From Albugo candida (taxonomy: Eukaryota; Oomycota; Peronosporomycetes; Albuginales), in NCBI GenBank assembly GCA_040437565.1, contig JBDOQK010000091.1, positions 1 to 48,911 on the forward strand: a stretch of 48,911 bases of DNA, read 5' to 3'. Position 1 is the stretch's first letter; the number at the start of each line of letters is the position of its first letter. The translations under genes and the position numbers were made by a program. Under the pieces are notes generated by a model, which saw nothing but the letters and a program-made list of their open reading frames with translations, searched no databases and was not told where the DNA came from. Below are positions 22,933-33,811 of the stretch, in pieces.

Positions 22933-23349
22933 TTAGAGGCAACACAGCGGTAATATGCAGCCAAAGGGTAAAAGAAGAAACACCAGCGGTAAGGTGAGAC
23001 CGCATGTGCACAGGCTTAGCGACAATAGTAACGTGATGATGAGCCATAAAAGAAGTGATATTGTGTAGCACCCTCCTCGCATTCGCATGTTGAGATGTAG
23101 AGTCGCATTCTCCGGAATGCTATACTCGAAATAAGTTCGTTCGGGTCGTACCGGTCTTCCGCCGTATAAGAGGTACGCATCCATGACATTCCATCTCAAT
23201 TCTGTCGTAACTTTTTTCAACAAGCAATCGATACGTTCCTTCGGGCTGTCAACCACATATTTATGTAGCCGATTATTCTAGAAGACAATTTACTAAATGA
23301 TAATTCCTTCCAATTTGATTACACTTACATTGACAACGAATAGCTGCAT
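22933..23349 (-). CDS. Divergent ubiquitin-like protein with hydrophobic tail, 2 exons
   Basis: Spliced as complement(22933-23277, 23329-23349), 121 residues. Exon 1 codes MQLFVVN; exon 2 continues NNRLHKYVVDSPKERI. Residues 1-76 align with ubiquitin end to end without a gap, with about 21 identities: M1, Q2, F4, V5, P19, I23, K29, L43, G47, R54, T55, Y59, I61, the TLHL at 66-69, R72, and R74-G75-G76. K48 is Arg, K63 is Glu, K6 is Val and K11 is Leu; of the hydrophobic patch, I44 is Leu but L8 and V70 are Asn. It therefore cannot build standard K48 or K63 chains. After the Gly-Gly come 45 very hydrophobic residues starting CYTISLLLWL and ending LPLCCL. If cleaved after G76 it would be a conjugatable modifier. 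If not, it would be a tail-anchored ubiquitin-fold protein. The tail lies in the block repeated at the gap, and a further intron after the Gly-Gly is possible. Confidence 0.72.
23278..23328 (-). other. Intron of the ubiquitin-like gene (51 nt)
   Basis: Begins GTAAGTG and ends CTTCTAG on the minus strand. It splits codons 7 and 8, and removing it restores an exact 76-residue ubiquitin-length domain. This fit is the main support for the gene model. Confidence 0.75.
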
Positions 23350-24910
23350 TTCGAGTTATGGTCGACTGTACAGATCAACTTTATCTAACTGCTAGAGAAG
23401 AGATTGGATGAAATATTGCCAAATGCTCACCAACTGTAAGGAACATGGGACAGGGAATGTAATACTTCATGCAGAACAGATGGGGCTATGTTGGAACTAG
23501 TGTCTCGAAAACATTTCTCAGAAGAAAACAAGACGTAACACCCATGAACAGAAAACACTTGAATTCAAAAAATTCAACTTTCTAGCTTGCACATTATTCT
23601 TTGACTTGTCTATTCACAAGCTCTAGCGCAGTCGTACTAATCAGTATGCTTGTGACAAGTGCTTTGGAGCACATCTCAACAATACTTCTCAGATAGCTTT
23701 TACAGTTCCTTCGTGTTGGATATCAATGGCACATATTCCACTAAAAGTTGTCGCATTTCATAAACGACTTTAATGCTAGATAGTCCGATCGGTCATCACG
23801 TAAGATTGTAAGATAAATTCCGAACTCACACTGCACCCATGCGGGCAGAATCGATAGCAGAGAGAAGCGTATGATGTGTGCTCTTCGTTTCGAGTCTAGA
23901 AGGTGGCAATGACCGTGCGTGTTATAAAGTTATTCGTTGTCAGTAATATGTTTTAATTTCGTTTATCTCGACTTCATATGTATGTATATGCAGTATTACC
24001 GAAAAATATATAGAAGGGATATGGGTCGATTATCCTCGTGTACAGCAAGCAAAACTATACAAGTGATAACGCCGAAGCGAATCCAACATGAATGACAGCT
24101 ACATTGGCCTTGGTTATGCTCACCTTGAGTCAATATTAGGTCTTCATTCAAATTTCTCGATTTCTGAAAATAAATATTTATTGTGACCCTAGACTATATT
24201 AATTAATCAAGTATTATTAGGCTATTATTGAGATAAGAAAGGACATGTCTCACCAAGATCATCTAGTATGACTTCGTAGATTTGGTACACACCACCTTCC
24301 ATCTACTTGTAATCAGGATCTATAGAAAAAGAACACAGCAAATACTCGAACACGAGATCGTCTTACAATTAATAACCCTATTTTCAGAGTGCTTCAATTG
24401 TGAATGTGAGTGATTTTCTCATTTCAAAGTCAAATTGATTAGGAAAATCTGAAGGGATTGCGATTATATGATACTTGTGCGCTCCTTGAAGACACGTTTG
24501 AAACGTGTCACTATTCTCACAAATGCATTAGATGCAATCGTAGAACGTTTTCTCGTCGCGACCGACTAGTCATCTTTCTCAGCATCTGACAAAACGTTGC
24601 CTGAATATATAGTTGAGAAATCCTATCTCATCCAGCAAGAATGACCCATATTTATCCGATCAAGCTCATAGCGAACTTTACCACGGGTCAAAGATCGAAT
24701 CACGACACATCGGGTCTGTTTGTGTTGATACACAAGTTTATGTGCTAAAAAAGCAATAAACGGGCATAATGCGACCCGTACTACAGTATATGATTATTTT
24801 CCGTGTGATGAACATCAAGATCAACAGCTTCATCGTAATTATTTTTTTCAAGTGAAATCACGTGGCAACGCAAAACACTTTTCTGATTCACCATCCACTA
24901 ACAGTGTGAA
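23350..24910. other. No recognisable gene
   Basis: About 1.5 kb upstream of the ubiquitin-like gene, AT-rich, with no long open frame and no domain seen on either strand. It should contain that gene's promoter. Confidence 0.5.
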
Positions 24911-25292
24911 TAAAAGAAGGGGATCGTATTCAGCCCCCACCTTTTCTTTGATCAGCCCCCAGCCTCCTTAAATTAATGGCAAGTATGGCTTCTGATTGGT
25001 TTAAAAAATAGAACAGAATAAAAAAATAAAATCACGGGGATCTTAATTCAGCCCCCACCCCCATAAAGAAACAGATTACATTTTTTGTACTCCAAAATTG
25101 GATCTCTGTGTCAATGGGTTAGTTGTATTGTATGCTGATTGTGCTGTCAACAGTCATATTTATCTGACAATCCATTCGTTACAGGTGTTCTCCTCCTAGT
25201 GGATTTATCAGTTACCTCGCCTGCAAAGGCCAACTTGCTGTCACTGTGCAGCGAATGCAAAGCAGCGAGCTATAGTCCAAGTGCAGCTTGAA

Positions 25293-25545
25293 TTCATGCT
25301 CTTAGAGGTGATCGAAAGATTTTTCTGCGCGCAGCTTTCTACAGTATCAGCAGCAGCTTAGTGATGACCGAGACTTTTTAGTTTTGTAGACTCTGATCAA
25401 GTGAAAGTAATTGCGACTATGTACCATCAAGTGCAAGTACCTGAAACTTCAATTTACTTATAGGCGTGTTGACATCCACAATAGGCTATCCTTGCGCCCA
25501 TGATTTTCGTCATAAGTGGTATCACTGTCTGGAAATGATTTTAAA
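25293..25545. repeat. Block repeated across the 25.5-kb gap (left copy)
   Basis: 253 bp that recur at 25646-25898 right after the gap. This is probably an unmerged contig overlap inside MULE-D, so the real element is about 350 bp shorter than shown. Confidence 0.88.
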
Positions 25546-25645
25546 NNNNNNNNNNNNNNNNNNNNNNNNNNNNNNNNNNNNNNNNNNNNNNNNNNNNNNN
25601 NNNNNNNNNNNNNNNNNNNNNNNNNNNNNNNNNNNNNNNNNNNNN
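25546..25645. other. Assembly gap (100 N) inside MULE-D
   Basis: One hundred N between two copies of the same 253-bp block. Confidence 0.95.
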
Positions 25646-26273
25646 TTCATGCTCTTAGAGGTGATCGAAAGATTTTTCTGCGCGCAGCTTTCTACAGTAT
25701 CAGCAGCAGCTTAGTGATGACCGAGACTTTTTAGTTTTGTAGACTCTGATCAAGTGAAAGTAATTGCGACTATGTACCATCAAGTGCAAGTACCTGAAAC
25801 TTCAATTTACTTATAGGCGTGTTGACATCCACAATAGGCTATCCTTGCGCCCATGATTTTCGTCATAAGTGGTATCACTGTCTGGAAATGATTTTAAACA
25901 GCAATGGTGGCTGGTACACCAGCAGCACCAACATCACCAACAACACCTGCAGTAGTAGATTTAGATATAGACCTAGATTAAAAAGTACAAAATTTGCTGA
26001 AAGCGAAGTATTTCATGATTATAAGTTTTTATTCCGTTGCATTTATTAAGACCAATCATAGAGCATTATTACCATTAATTTATGGAGGTGGGGGCTGAAT
26101 GACGCTTCCCGTGATTGTATTTTATTTATTCTGTTACAAAAAATTATAAAAACAGGAAATAAAAGGAATACTATATTTATTTAAACCAATCAGAAGACAG
26201 GCTTTCCATCAATTTATGGAGGCTGGGGCTGATTAAAGAAAAGGTGGGGTTGAAAAACGGTTCCCTTAAAGAA

Positions 26274-26676
26274 TCATGGTGAGTAAAAGCACTTAAGTGC
26301 GCATAGCTGAAGTCTTATTCCTAATTGTGTACCTTTGTATACAATTGTTTGATAAAATTCGCTTGGTTTATTTGAACATATATCAATAGGAGCGCTATTG
26401 ATAGGTGCTGCTATTCATACTACTTCAAAAATCCGCGCTGTCTTAAAATGATGGCAACGGATGTTCATCACCAATTACACCAATCTTTGGTATACTCAAG
26501 AAGTCTAATACGATCATCGAAGTTACTGATGGTTCCTTGATTGAAAAATCAAATAGAAAGAAATTACTGAACAAATGATCCTGTACATGTAGGGTCTTAA
26601 TCCTAACAAAGTTTGTTACCGCCTATTACAAGTATGAATGGTCCGGTACAGGCAAGAGCAAATGCACCACATACAC
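26274..26676. other. Spacer between MULE-D and Copia-2
   Basis: About 400 bp of AT-rich sequence with no open frame or repeat that I recognise. Confidence 0.5.
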
Positions 26677-26681
26677 TTCTA

Positions 26682-26875
26682 TATTGGAAGAGTAACAGGC
26701 GCTGTGAAAGCTTTGCTATCGACCTACCACTTGGGAGTAGCTGTAGTTTCTACCCTTGGATGGTGTAGAAAAACCAGGCGAACATGATATGTAACGAAGA
26801 GACGAAAGTGTCGTAGCGGGTAGATAACGACAAATAAAACTTCTACATTTTGCAGTCGCATCATTCCTTTGAACA
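26682..26875 (+). repeat. Copia-2 5' LTR
   Basis: 194 bp beginning TATTGGAAGAG and ending ATTCCTTTGAACA. It shares both ends and several interior blocks (TTGGATGGTGTAGAAAA, GCATCATTCCTTTGAACA) with the 3' LTR, and is preceded by the TTCTA target site. Confidence 0.85.
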
Positions 26876-26900
26876 GTTTGTGAGCATAATGGATAATGCC

Positions 26901-26929
26901 GCCCGCGCGGTGGAGCCCACCGCGCGGGC
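26901..26929 (+). repeat. Perfect GC-rich hairpin in the Copia-2 leader
   Basis: The two arms GCCCGCGCGGTGG (26901-26913) and CCACCGCGCGGGC (26917-26929) are perfect reverse complements around a 3-base AGC loop. It stands out sharply in AT-rich DNA. It lies 25 bp inside the 5' LTR, where retroelement leaders often carry dimerisation or packaging structures, but its role is inference. Confidence 0.8.
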
Positions 26930-28964
26930 CTAACACAGTTGCTGGTCCCGAAAATGTCGGTAGTCTACAAGGTGAAGACTTAGAAGTTAAGGCAGAGGCG
27001 ATGCTACGGAACACGGATGAAGGCTGTTGGACCTCCTGACGAGACTAGCGGAGCGAATGGCCAAGCTAGAGGCGTCACAAGAGACCAAGGACAAGCTCAT
27101 GGACACGGAGTTCAGCCTGTTAATCGGGGTGCTCTCGATGTGACACCGTCGAGGTCTCGGTCGCCAAACCTGTCTCCAAGAGCATGCTTCGGGGTGAATC
27201 AATCTGGGTATGAAAGAGCGGCTGCAATGTCTAGAGAGCACAGACTCCGCAGCCGGGTTTGCCACAGCACTACGTGCCACCTCCAATGTACCAGCAGCGG
27301 CCGGTACCGCAGATCGTCTCGTGTGCGATAGTGCCTGATGCAAGACAGAGCAAGCTGAACAATCGTCACTATGTTGAAAAGGAGCTTTACCAGGGTCTAG
27401 GAAGGGGTTTCCTGTCCTGGGGGAAGACGTTTGTGCGGGAAGTCTTTTTTTAAAGAAAGAGCGAGTGGATTTGCGTGGACAGAGGATGTCAAGATAGACG
27501 TACTTGGACACAATCTCGCCGGAATGGCCAAGCGTTACCATAGCCGCCAAATTAAAGGTTTGAGCAGACATTGGAGTACGCCATGCAAAGGCTTCTTGGC
27601 TTCTTCATACGTTCGCAACGAAGACCTCTCCACCATAGAGCATGAAACTATTTACGATCCCCAACCCAATAGTCCCAATCGGAGCTGGACCGAATAGCAT
27701 TTTTACCTGGTCGCAGTAAGCGAGGCATATGGTGGGGCAGACAACTTTGTACAGGACTGCATTGTCCAGTATGCCGACCCATCGATGAGAGTATCAGTGC
27801 TGGGGGTCTGGAAGTTGATCAGGATTATATACTTGCGTCAAGCAGAGGAATCGGCGCACTTCTCGCAGTCGACGGGGTTAGAGCTATGCGGAAAGAATAT
27901 TGGAACAGACTCATGAATAATTTACGAAACGTGCGCAAGATTTGCAAAAGTGTTACATTTGCGGAAAGACGGGACACATACAGGCTGCGTGCCACGGGAA
28001 TAAGGCGGACAGATAAACAAGCTATGACGTGGATTTTGTGCTTGCAGTGGGCGACAGAAGCGCTGACCAAGGCCATTGGATATTTGACGCAGCTCGAGCC
28101 GTCACTTGGTAAGCGATGAAAGAATGGTCGAGGACCAGAGGACTTCCAAGGCTACTCGTCGCAGCTGACGGAGGCCGCCTGTGCGTCAAGAAGCGTGAAG
28201 CGTCAACAATCACGACCTCAGTGAAGGGCAAGTTGGACGTCCAATATTCCGAGAACGTCGAAAAAATCATTATTTCGTTTGTCATTTCAAAGGCCAAAGG
28301 GTTCGGGATATCGTACATAGGTAAGCAGGGGTCGTCCCCAACATGAACAGCGGGATGGCCATCTTTGAGGTCGAAAAGATGAACATTTTGCTCGCTGTGC
28401 GGTCTCATGGGAGCGAACGCGTCATCAGGTCAAGGGATGTGCTAATTACGGTGCTGGTACAAGCCGAAACCGAACGTAGTAAAAACGTGCAAAAGGGATC
28501 GCTTATTAGCTTCCACAGAAGTCTTGCGCACCTAACTACGACACAATTATTCGCAAGGCCAAAGATCTAGCTTGCGGAATCGAATTGACCGACTTGATGC
28601 GTGACCATTGCCTATCTTGCGCCAAAGGAAAGCATATCAAGAAATCCCAGTCGAAGAAAAATTCTGGCGAAAACCCATCTGTTGATGCTATCGGGGGGGG
28701 GGGCGGCATCTGCTCTGACTTAAAGGGTCCCATGACGCCTCGTGATTGACTGGGAAATTGCTAAATGGTAAACTTTGTGAATCACAGAGCGAACTACTGT
28801 CATGTTATCTTGGCGAATACAAAAGATGCGGCTGCCCAGAGGTTCAAACAATTCATGGCATTTTTCGAATGGAAATTCAATTGTCGCATTCACGTTCTCA
28901 GGGCATACGGAGCTGGTGAAGATCAGCATCTGGATCTTTCTTGCTGGGACACAAGAATTGTTCG

Positions 28965-29064
28965 NNNNNNNNNNNNNNNNNNNNNNNNNNNNNNNNNNNN
29001 NNNNNNNNNNNNNNNNNNNNNNNNNNNNNNNNNNNNNNNNNNNNNNNNNNNNNNNNNNNNNNNN
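28965..29064. other. Assembly gap (100 N) inside Copia-2
   Basis: One hundred N with no repeat between the flanks. The left flank is integrase and the right flank is late RT/RNase H, so the middle of pol is missing either here or from the element. Confidence 0.95.
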
Positions 29065-29564
29065 AGCTGGAGCGAGTCAGACTTCGAAGCAGAAAAAACG
29101 ATCGCAAGTAAAAACTGGTGGGGTACTTACGATAAATGGAGTGATCTTGCAGTGACTATGCAAAAAACAGACTGGAGTGTCCCTGTACACCATGGGGGCA
29201 AAATTTACCTTGGCTATCGCACGTCAGAAGGGAGCTGCTGGGATTGCGAGAGATGCTAAAAGAGATTGGTCTTTCTATGACGGAACCAATAAGCATGTTG
29301 TGTGATAATCAAGCAGCAATCAAGCAGTTCTAGTGGGAAGGAATCATGTCAAATACGAAACACGTGGATTTGCGCATGAAGTTCATCGTCCATGATGCCA
29401 AAAGAGGTATAGTGAAACCTGAATTCATGGAGTCGAAGCTCATGGAGGCGGACCTATTGACGGAAAACTGCCGGCAACCCCAAAATGGTGGAGTTGCGAG
29501 GGTCTTCTAATCTTTAGTGATTGTGTGCAGGTGGGCCGGACAAAGCGCGTCGTCCGAGGAGGAG

Positions 29565-29756
29565 TATTGGAAGAGCAACAGTCGCTGTGAAAGCGTTGCT
29601 ATCGACCGACCACTTCGGAGTAAAACGGCAGTTTCTATCCTTGGATGGTGTAGAAAACCAGGCGAAGATAATTTGTTTCAAAGAGACAAAATCTACGTAG
29701 GGGTAGATAAGGACAAACACACTTCTACTTTACCACTGGCATCATTCCTTTGAACA
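29565..29756 (+). repeat. Copia-2 3' LTR
   Basis: 192 bp beginning TATTGGAAGAG and ending TTGAACA, followed by the TTCTA target duplication at 29757-29761. A GAGGAGGAG purine tract lies immediately upstream, as expected for plus-strand priming. Confidence 0.85.
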
Positions 29757-29761
29757 TTCTA

Positions 29762-30250
29762 GACATAGGTAAACAGTATGTACATATGTAGCTCTGATAC
29801 CTGAGTTACGTCTTGTGCACATCGTACAAGCAATTGATCAAGTGATGAAACGTTAGTATCTCAACCTAACAACACAAATACACGGCTAACGCCTTGCATA
29901 TGTATCTCTCTAGATTCCTGTCCTTAGAAGCATGCTATTTGTTAAACATAATGGCCACTCACGCACTCGCAAACCGACTGATTAAAATAGATGATCTGAC
30001 AGAACGCTTCTATAAGTAATGTAAGGCATTCTGCAAGCATCTCTTGGCAAGCAAAGTTTTTGCATAATGTTGGAATCAAGATTGATAACAAACCCTCTTT
30101 ACTTTTCTCCTGCACTATCACTGTTATCCATCCTGTTCAACACTCATTGACAATGTAAGTATCCAAAGATCAAGCTGGGAAGTTCAGAGACCGAAGGTCA
30201 GGGTACATGAAAGCAAGTTTTCAAGAGATAATTGCAACGATTTGGATTAC
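29762..30250. other. No recognisable gene
   Basis: AT-rich spacer between Copia-2 and the dispersed repeat. No domain or structured repeat seen. Confidence 0.5.
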
Positions 30251-31350
30251 TAAGAATTATACTTTAAAGGATATGAAAGAGGAAATTAGTAAGAATGGAT
30301 TTCGATTTTATGGCCAGGCTTCCCCGAGTATGCCAACGCACAACACATGAGAACGAATTATTACGAAATTATCACAACAAACACAGATAATTTAATCTTA
30401 TACAGATGTGAAAATCTGTTCAGGAGAACGGGCATTCTCTTAGAAAGCCAACAGCGCATAGTTATATTCCCCCTCACATTATACGTATGATGAAAAGTGT
30501 TATGAACAGTACGCATATGTCTATCTGGTACCTCCGTATACAACGATTGATCGTGGAGACCTTTAATGAGCTAATTTTTGCTCCCGTCAAACGTATGCGG
30601 CGCGTGGAATCCCAATCCTGAATACGTTGTTTTTTGCTCATACGCTTTCAGAAGTGAAGTATGGATTGAATTGCTTCCTTCTACCAACGTTTGCGCAGTT
30701 TTCAGCGAAGTAATTCCTAGCCGCTTATTTTATTGAAAGAAGCCAATATTTTTTGAAGTCGTTGCATCGCTGCATTGTACGTCCTTGGTCTCTTGAGACC
30801 CCTCGAACACTTATGGAGCCATCAAAGAAGACCAAAAGTTATGGACGCTGTCTCGGATAGAATTGACAACCTCCGTAAGCTCTTTCGATGCGACTCAAAG
30901 CATCCTTTGTATTCGATTAAGTCATTATTCCTTCACGACTTCTGTTTACGAGGGATAGTATAACATATCCGCACAAAGCTTGAATCACTGGGTGTACTTC
31001 ACGTAGAGTATCCCCCGTATTTTCCTTAACATACGTACAAAGCACCCAGGATCCAAGTGTTCTGCTTCCTCTCTGATGCTATCCATTTCATTTGCTTTCT
31101 TCGGCAAAGAATCTAAATCGACATTTGTATTACAAAACCGAGATAAGGCGACGTCCACATTCCACTTTGTTCTATTGGGGAAGTATTATTACTCCTTATG
31201 CTCGGGAAACCTATGTGCTGTGGTGAGTACAAGCATACATTTCCACTTGTCTGTGAACTCGAAAAATTGTCGATTCAAGCGTATGGCAATGAATCTTGCT
31301 TATGAGACAGCTGCGCAACGTAGAGTTTTGACTGCTTGCAAAGGTTGCAG
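30250..31350 (+). repeat. Dispersed inverted repeat R1, copy a
   Basis: This stretch is similar, in inverted orientation, to 39800-40990. Shared landmarks include GTCTCTTGAGACCCCTCG, GAGCCATCAAAGAAGACC, GTTATGGACGCTGTC, AATTGACAACCTCC and TTTGTTCTATTGGGG. Both copies can read MDAV-D-IDNL followed by HPL-SI in one frame, so the family may once have been coding, but frames are broken and I do not recognise a protein. No terminal repeats are visible. It could be an unknown transposon interior or a duplicated gene relic. Confidence 0.6.
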
Positions 31351-32020
31351 TTGCAGACCTCCCGGTCATTTTTTCATGTTATTGTCAGCTTGTTGAATTG
31401 TTCTGGTGTAGGGTAAGTACCATGGGCACGAACAAAGTGGACTATCGGTGCTTAGAGCTTGTGGACCCAAAACCTCTCGATTCTCCAATTGCTCATCAGA
31501 CACTAAGACGAAATCTTTGGAGGTCGTCCTGTGCCTCTGTTAGTTAAATTAAAGCCTGCGTTTGATACATGGAGTCCAGGAATGTCCAAATCTAGTTGTT
31601 GCGTCTATTTTACGCATTCATAAGCGCAAACCGTGCTCAGATTCAAGAGAAGTCTTTTAAAATTCGCACATCCTGGAACTGCATCAATGGTTTAGTTCCG
31701 TGTGTATTTTGATGAAGAAACCATACAAGCGCTCAAACTCATCCAGTCGACGCAACTACGCAACTACCTTGTTACAGGCTCGGTAGCTTGATCGTAGGTC
31801 CAATCAAGCATTTTAGGCTATGCACTATCAGCTGTTTAATCTTCTTACAACGTACATAACGAAGCCTTTGTATGAATCCCGACCAACCAGCATCCAACTC
31901 GCATACAAATCCATCGCGTACTAGCAGAAAATTCCTAATGAGTTCGAGACTTTTGCTGCATCGAAAATATAATGACTCTATCTCATGAAACTGCGTAGAT
32001 ACAATAGCTTCATTGATCGT
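31351..32020. other. No recognisable gene
   Basis: AT-rich sequence without a defensible open frame, between repeat R1 and the block duplicated around the 33.7-kb gap. Confidence 0.5.
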
Positions 32021-33711
32021 TCGTATTTATGTAAAAGTAAGCGTCATCGCTACCACCATTTGTAGCTTGATGGAACTGTGCATAGTATGCAGCACAGCTT
32101 TCAATGGACAACAAAGTATCGTGGAATCAATAACTTTATGGCCAAATAATTGGTCGAGTGAGAAAATTTAGAAGTTTAGACACTTTAATATTCTCGTTAA
32201 TATCGGGTACGGGATGATCGTCCTATTTGGTCGTCGGTCACCTAGAAATTTGATCCAACTCAGATCATGGATGGGATGTCTATGTAAAAAGTCGAAATGT
32301 AGACTTTGTTGCCTGTTGCAGCGTGATGGAAAAGAATCCAAGGTACCCTACCAGGCGCTTCTAGATGTATTCTTGTGCTTACTTCAATCTCTTCTAGAAA
32401 TTCTTCTTCATCTTGTGATTATGGCACTTCATGCCGAAGTTACGATATTCAGAAAATGCGTCTTTACGCTCACCCAAGCTCTAACCTATAGAGGTGACGC
32501 ACATGGGTAATCTTTATGACCTTACAGGTTCTCAGGAGCACTATCAAGCGTCAAATATCCGACTGGACATTGGTAAATAGCGATGTGTGTGGTCAAAGTC
32601 ACTGATACGCCATGTGGAAGAGTACTCCAGGTTTCACAATGATGTGAGAAATGAGGGCAAGTGCTCGATTGTAAACCTTCTCATTCAGGCTTTCACTTGC
32701 GTATTGTGACTGGTTTTATGCAAACGGCAGCGTATAAAACCATTCAACACCTAAATCCCGTTCAACTCGTGATTTGGATTGCCACAATCTGTGACCTTAA
32801 CGAACACTATCGCAGTTCTTGTATTTGCGACCAGTGTAGACGAGCTCATTTTAGAAATTTTCTGTGGCGACGCGTCCATCAAAATGAAGTATCCGTTTTC
32901 ACTGGTTGCTAATGCAATGTTGAGAAAAATTGAGCGTTCTGCCGAAACTGTCAACACATTTTCGAATACTGGGCTATCATCCTCTTCGAGAAGGGCCTCT
33001 CGAACTCACCCATTGGCGTAATGGTTTTGGAATTCAAGCAACAAGTCAAATATGTCCTCTTGCGTCTCATTTCAGCAAAATGTAAGCTATGTTGTTGTCG
33101 TTGAATTGCGAAAGCCAAATCATATCATGACAATTCTTTACTGTCAGTCTCTTGAATACGTGTTTCAGTTCTCTTTTGCTGGGAACTAGCTCCAGCATCA
33201 ATTTATTAATATAGCCTGGACGACGACTCTATAAAGTGAAGCATACGTTTTCGGACGCACCGTCAAGAAATGACCCAAATGTTATCGGGTAAGCTGATAA
33301 AATAATCGGGGGTGTCGCATGTAGAAATCTTTAATGCTTTCGAATTTAAAAACTCGATATAGTGCTCATAAGAAACTCAGCGAAAACTTACAAGCTCGAG
33401 CGCCTCATTTCAATAGCCTTATCATATTGTATATACTACCTTTGTCATCAAAAATCAGACGAAACAATGTATTCCTTCGACACTGAGGTTGTTCTGGTTG
33501 AGGTAGAACCTCCGCAGCATTGTCTCGAAACCCTGGTATGACGATCCGAAACATTTTTACACTATTAGAATTTTTGCGTTTCACGCAATCAGTAGAAGCT
33601 TGGACCTCTGTTGAGAACATTCAGCAGTGAAACGATTTGGACCACACGAATGGATTCGAGCCAGAATTGCTGAACAAGAACATTTAACATCCAAGGCTCT
33701 CACGCCTTTTA
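32021..33711. repeat. 1691-bp block repeated across the 33.7-kb gap (left copy)
   Basis: It recurs at 33812-35502 right after the gap with no difference that I noticed, and every open frame in it translates identically in both copies. The exact match up to both gap edges suggests an unmerged contig overlap or two haplotype contigs placed in tandem. The content is uncharacterised: short frames on both strands, no recognised domain. Confidence 0.9.
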
Positions 33712-33811
33712 NNNNNNNNNNNNNNNNNNNNNNNNNNNNNNNNNNNNNNNNNNNNNNNNNNNNNNNNNNNNNNNNNNNNNNNNNNNNNNNNNNNNNNNNN
33801 NNNNNNNNNNN
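33712..33811. other. Assembly gap (100 N)
   Basis: One hundred N between two copies of a 1691-bp block. Confidence 0.95.

Larger units (their letters stand above)
24919..26265 (+). mobile_element. MULE-D: deletion derivative with compound TIRs
   Basis: The left end begins GGGGATCGTATTCAGCCCCC and the right end, reversed, begins GGGAACCG followed by a matching CCCCACCTTTTCTTT block. The inverted repeats run about 150-190 bp and share CTTCTGATTGGTTTAAA. Each arm contains a second internal copy of the terminal motif (ATTCAGCCCCCACC at about 25044 and, reversed, at about 26080). Flanking 8-bp sequences TAAAAGAA (24911-24918) and TTAAAGAA (26266-26273) differ by one base and fit a MULE target duplication. 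Inside, a short + frame reads STIGYPCAHDF (about 25475-25507 and again 25828-25860), like the last half of a SWIM-type finger (G.PCAH). The DDE core is absent, so it depends on a helper. A gap and a 253-bp repeated block lie inside. Confidence 0.7.
26682..29756 (+). mobile_element. Copia-2: broken, shortened Ty1/copia element with target duplication
   Basis: A copia retrotransposon fossil, 3.07 kb including a 100-N gap. Parts: 5' LTR 26682-26875; gag about 27330-28000, ending in a CCHC knuckle (CYICGKTGHIQAAC, 27951-27992); protease and pre-integrase region about 28040-28420; integrase about 28760-28964; gap; RNase H about 29065-29510, with TKHVDLRM; 3' LTR 29565-29756. A perfect 5-bp target duplication TTCTA flanks it (26677-26681 and 29757-29761). 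Most of RT is missing at or around the gap. It is broken in several places, and the LTRs are only about four-fifths alike by eye, so the insertion is old. Gag and protease resemble those of Copia-1. Confidence 0.85.

Noticed and set aside
22662-23071. Several overlapping minus frames around the 22.8-kb gap
   Set aside because: They are alternative frames of the same 145-bp block shown twice around the gap. Only the frame continuing the ubiquitin fold was kept.
32214-33021. Three + frames repeated at 34005-34812
   Set aside because: Identical because the whole block is repeated around the gap. None shows a recognisable domain, so neither copy is called a gene family.
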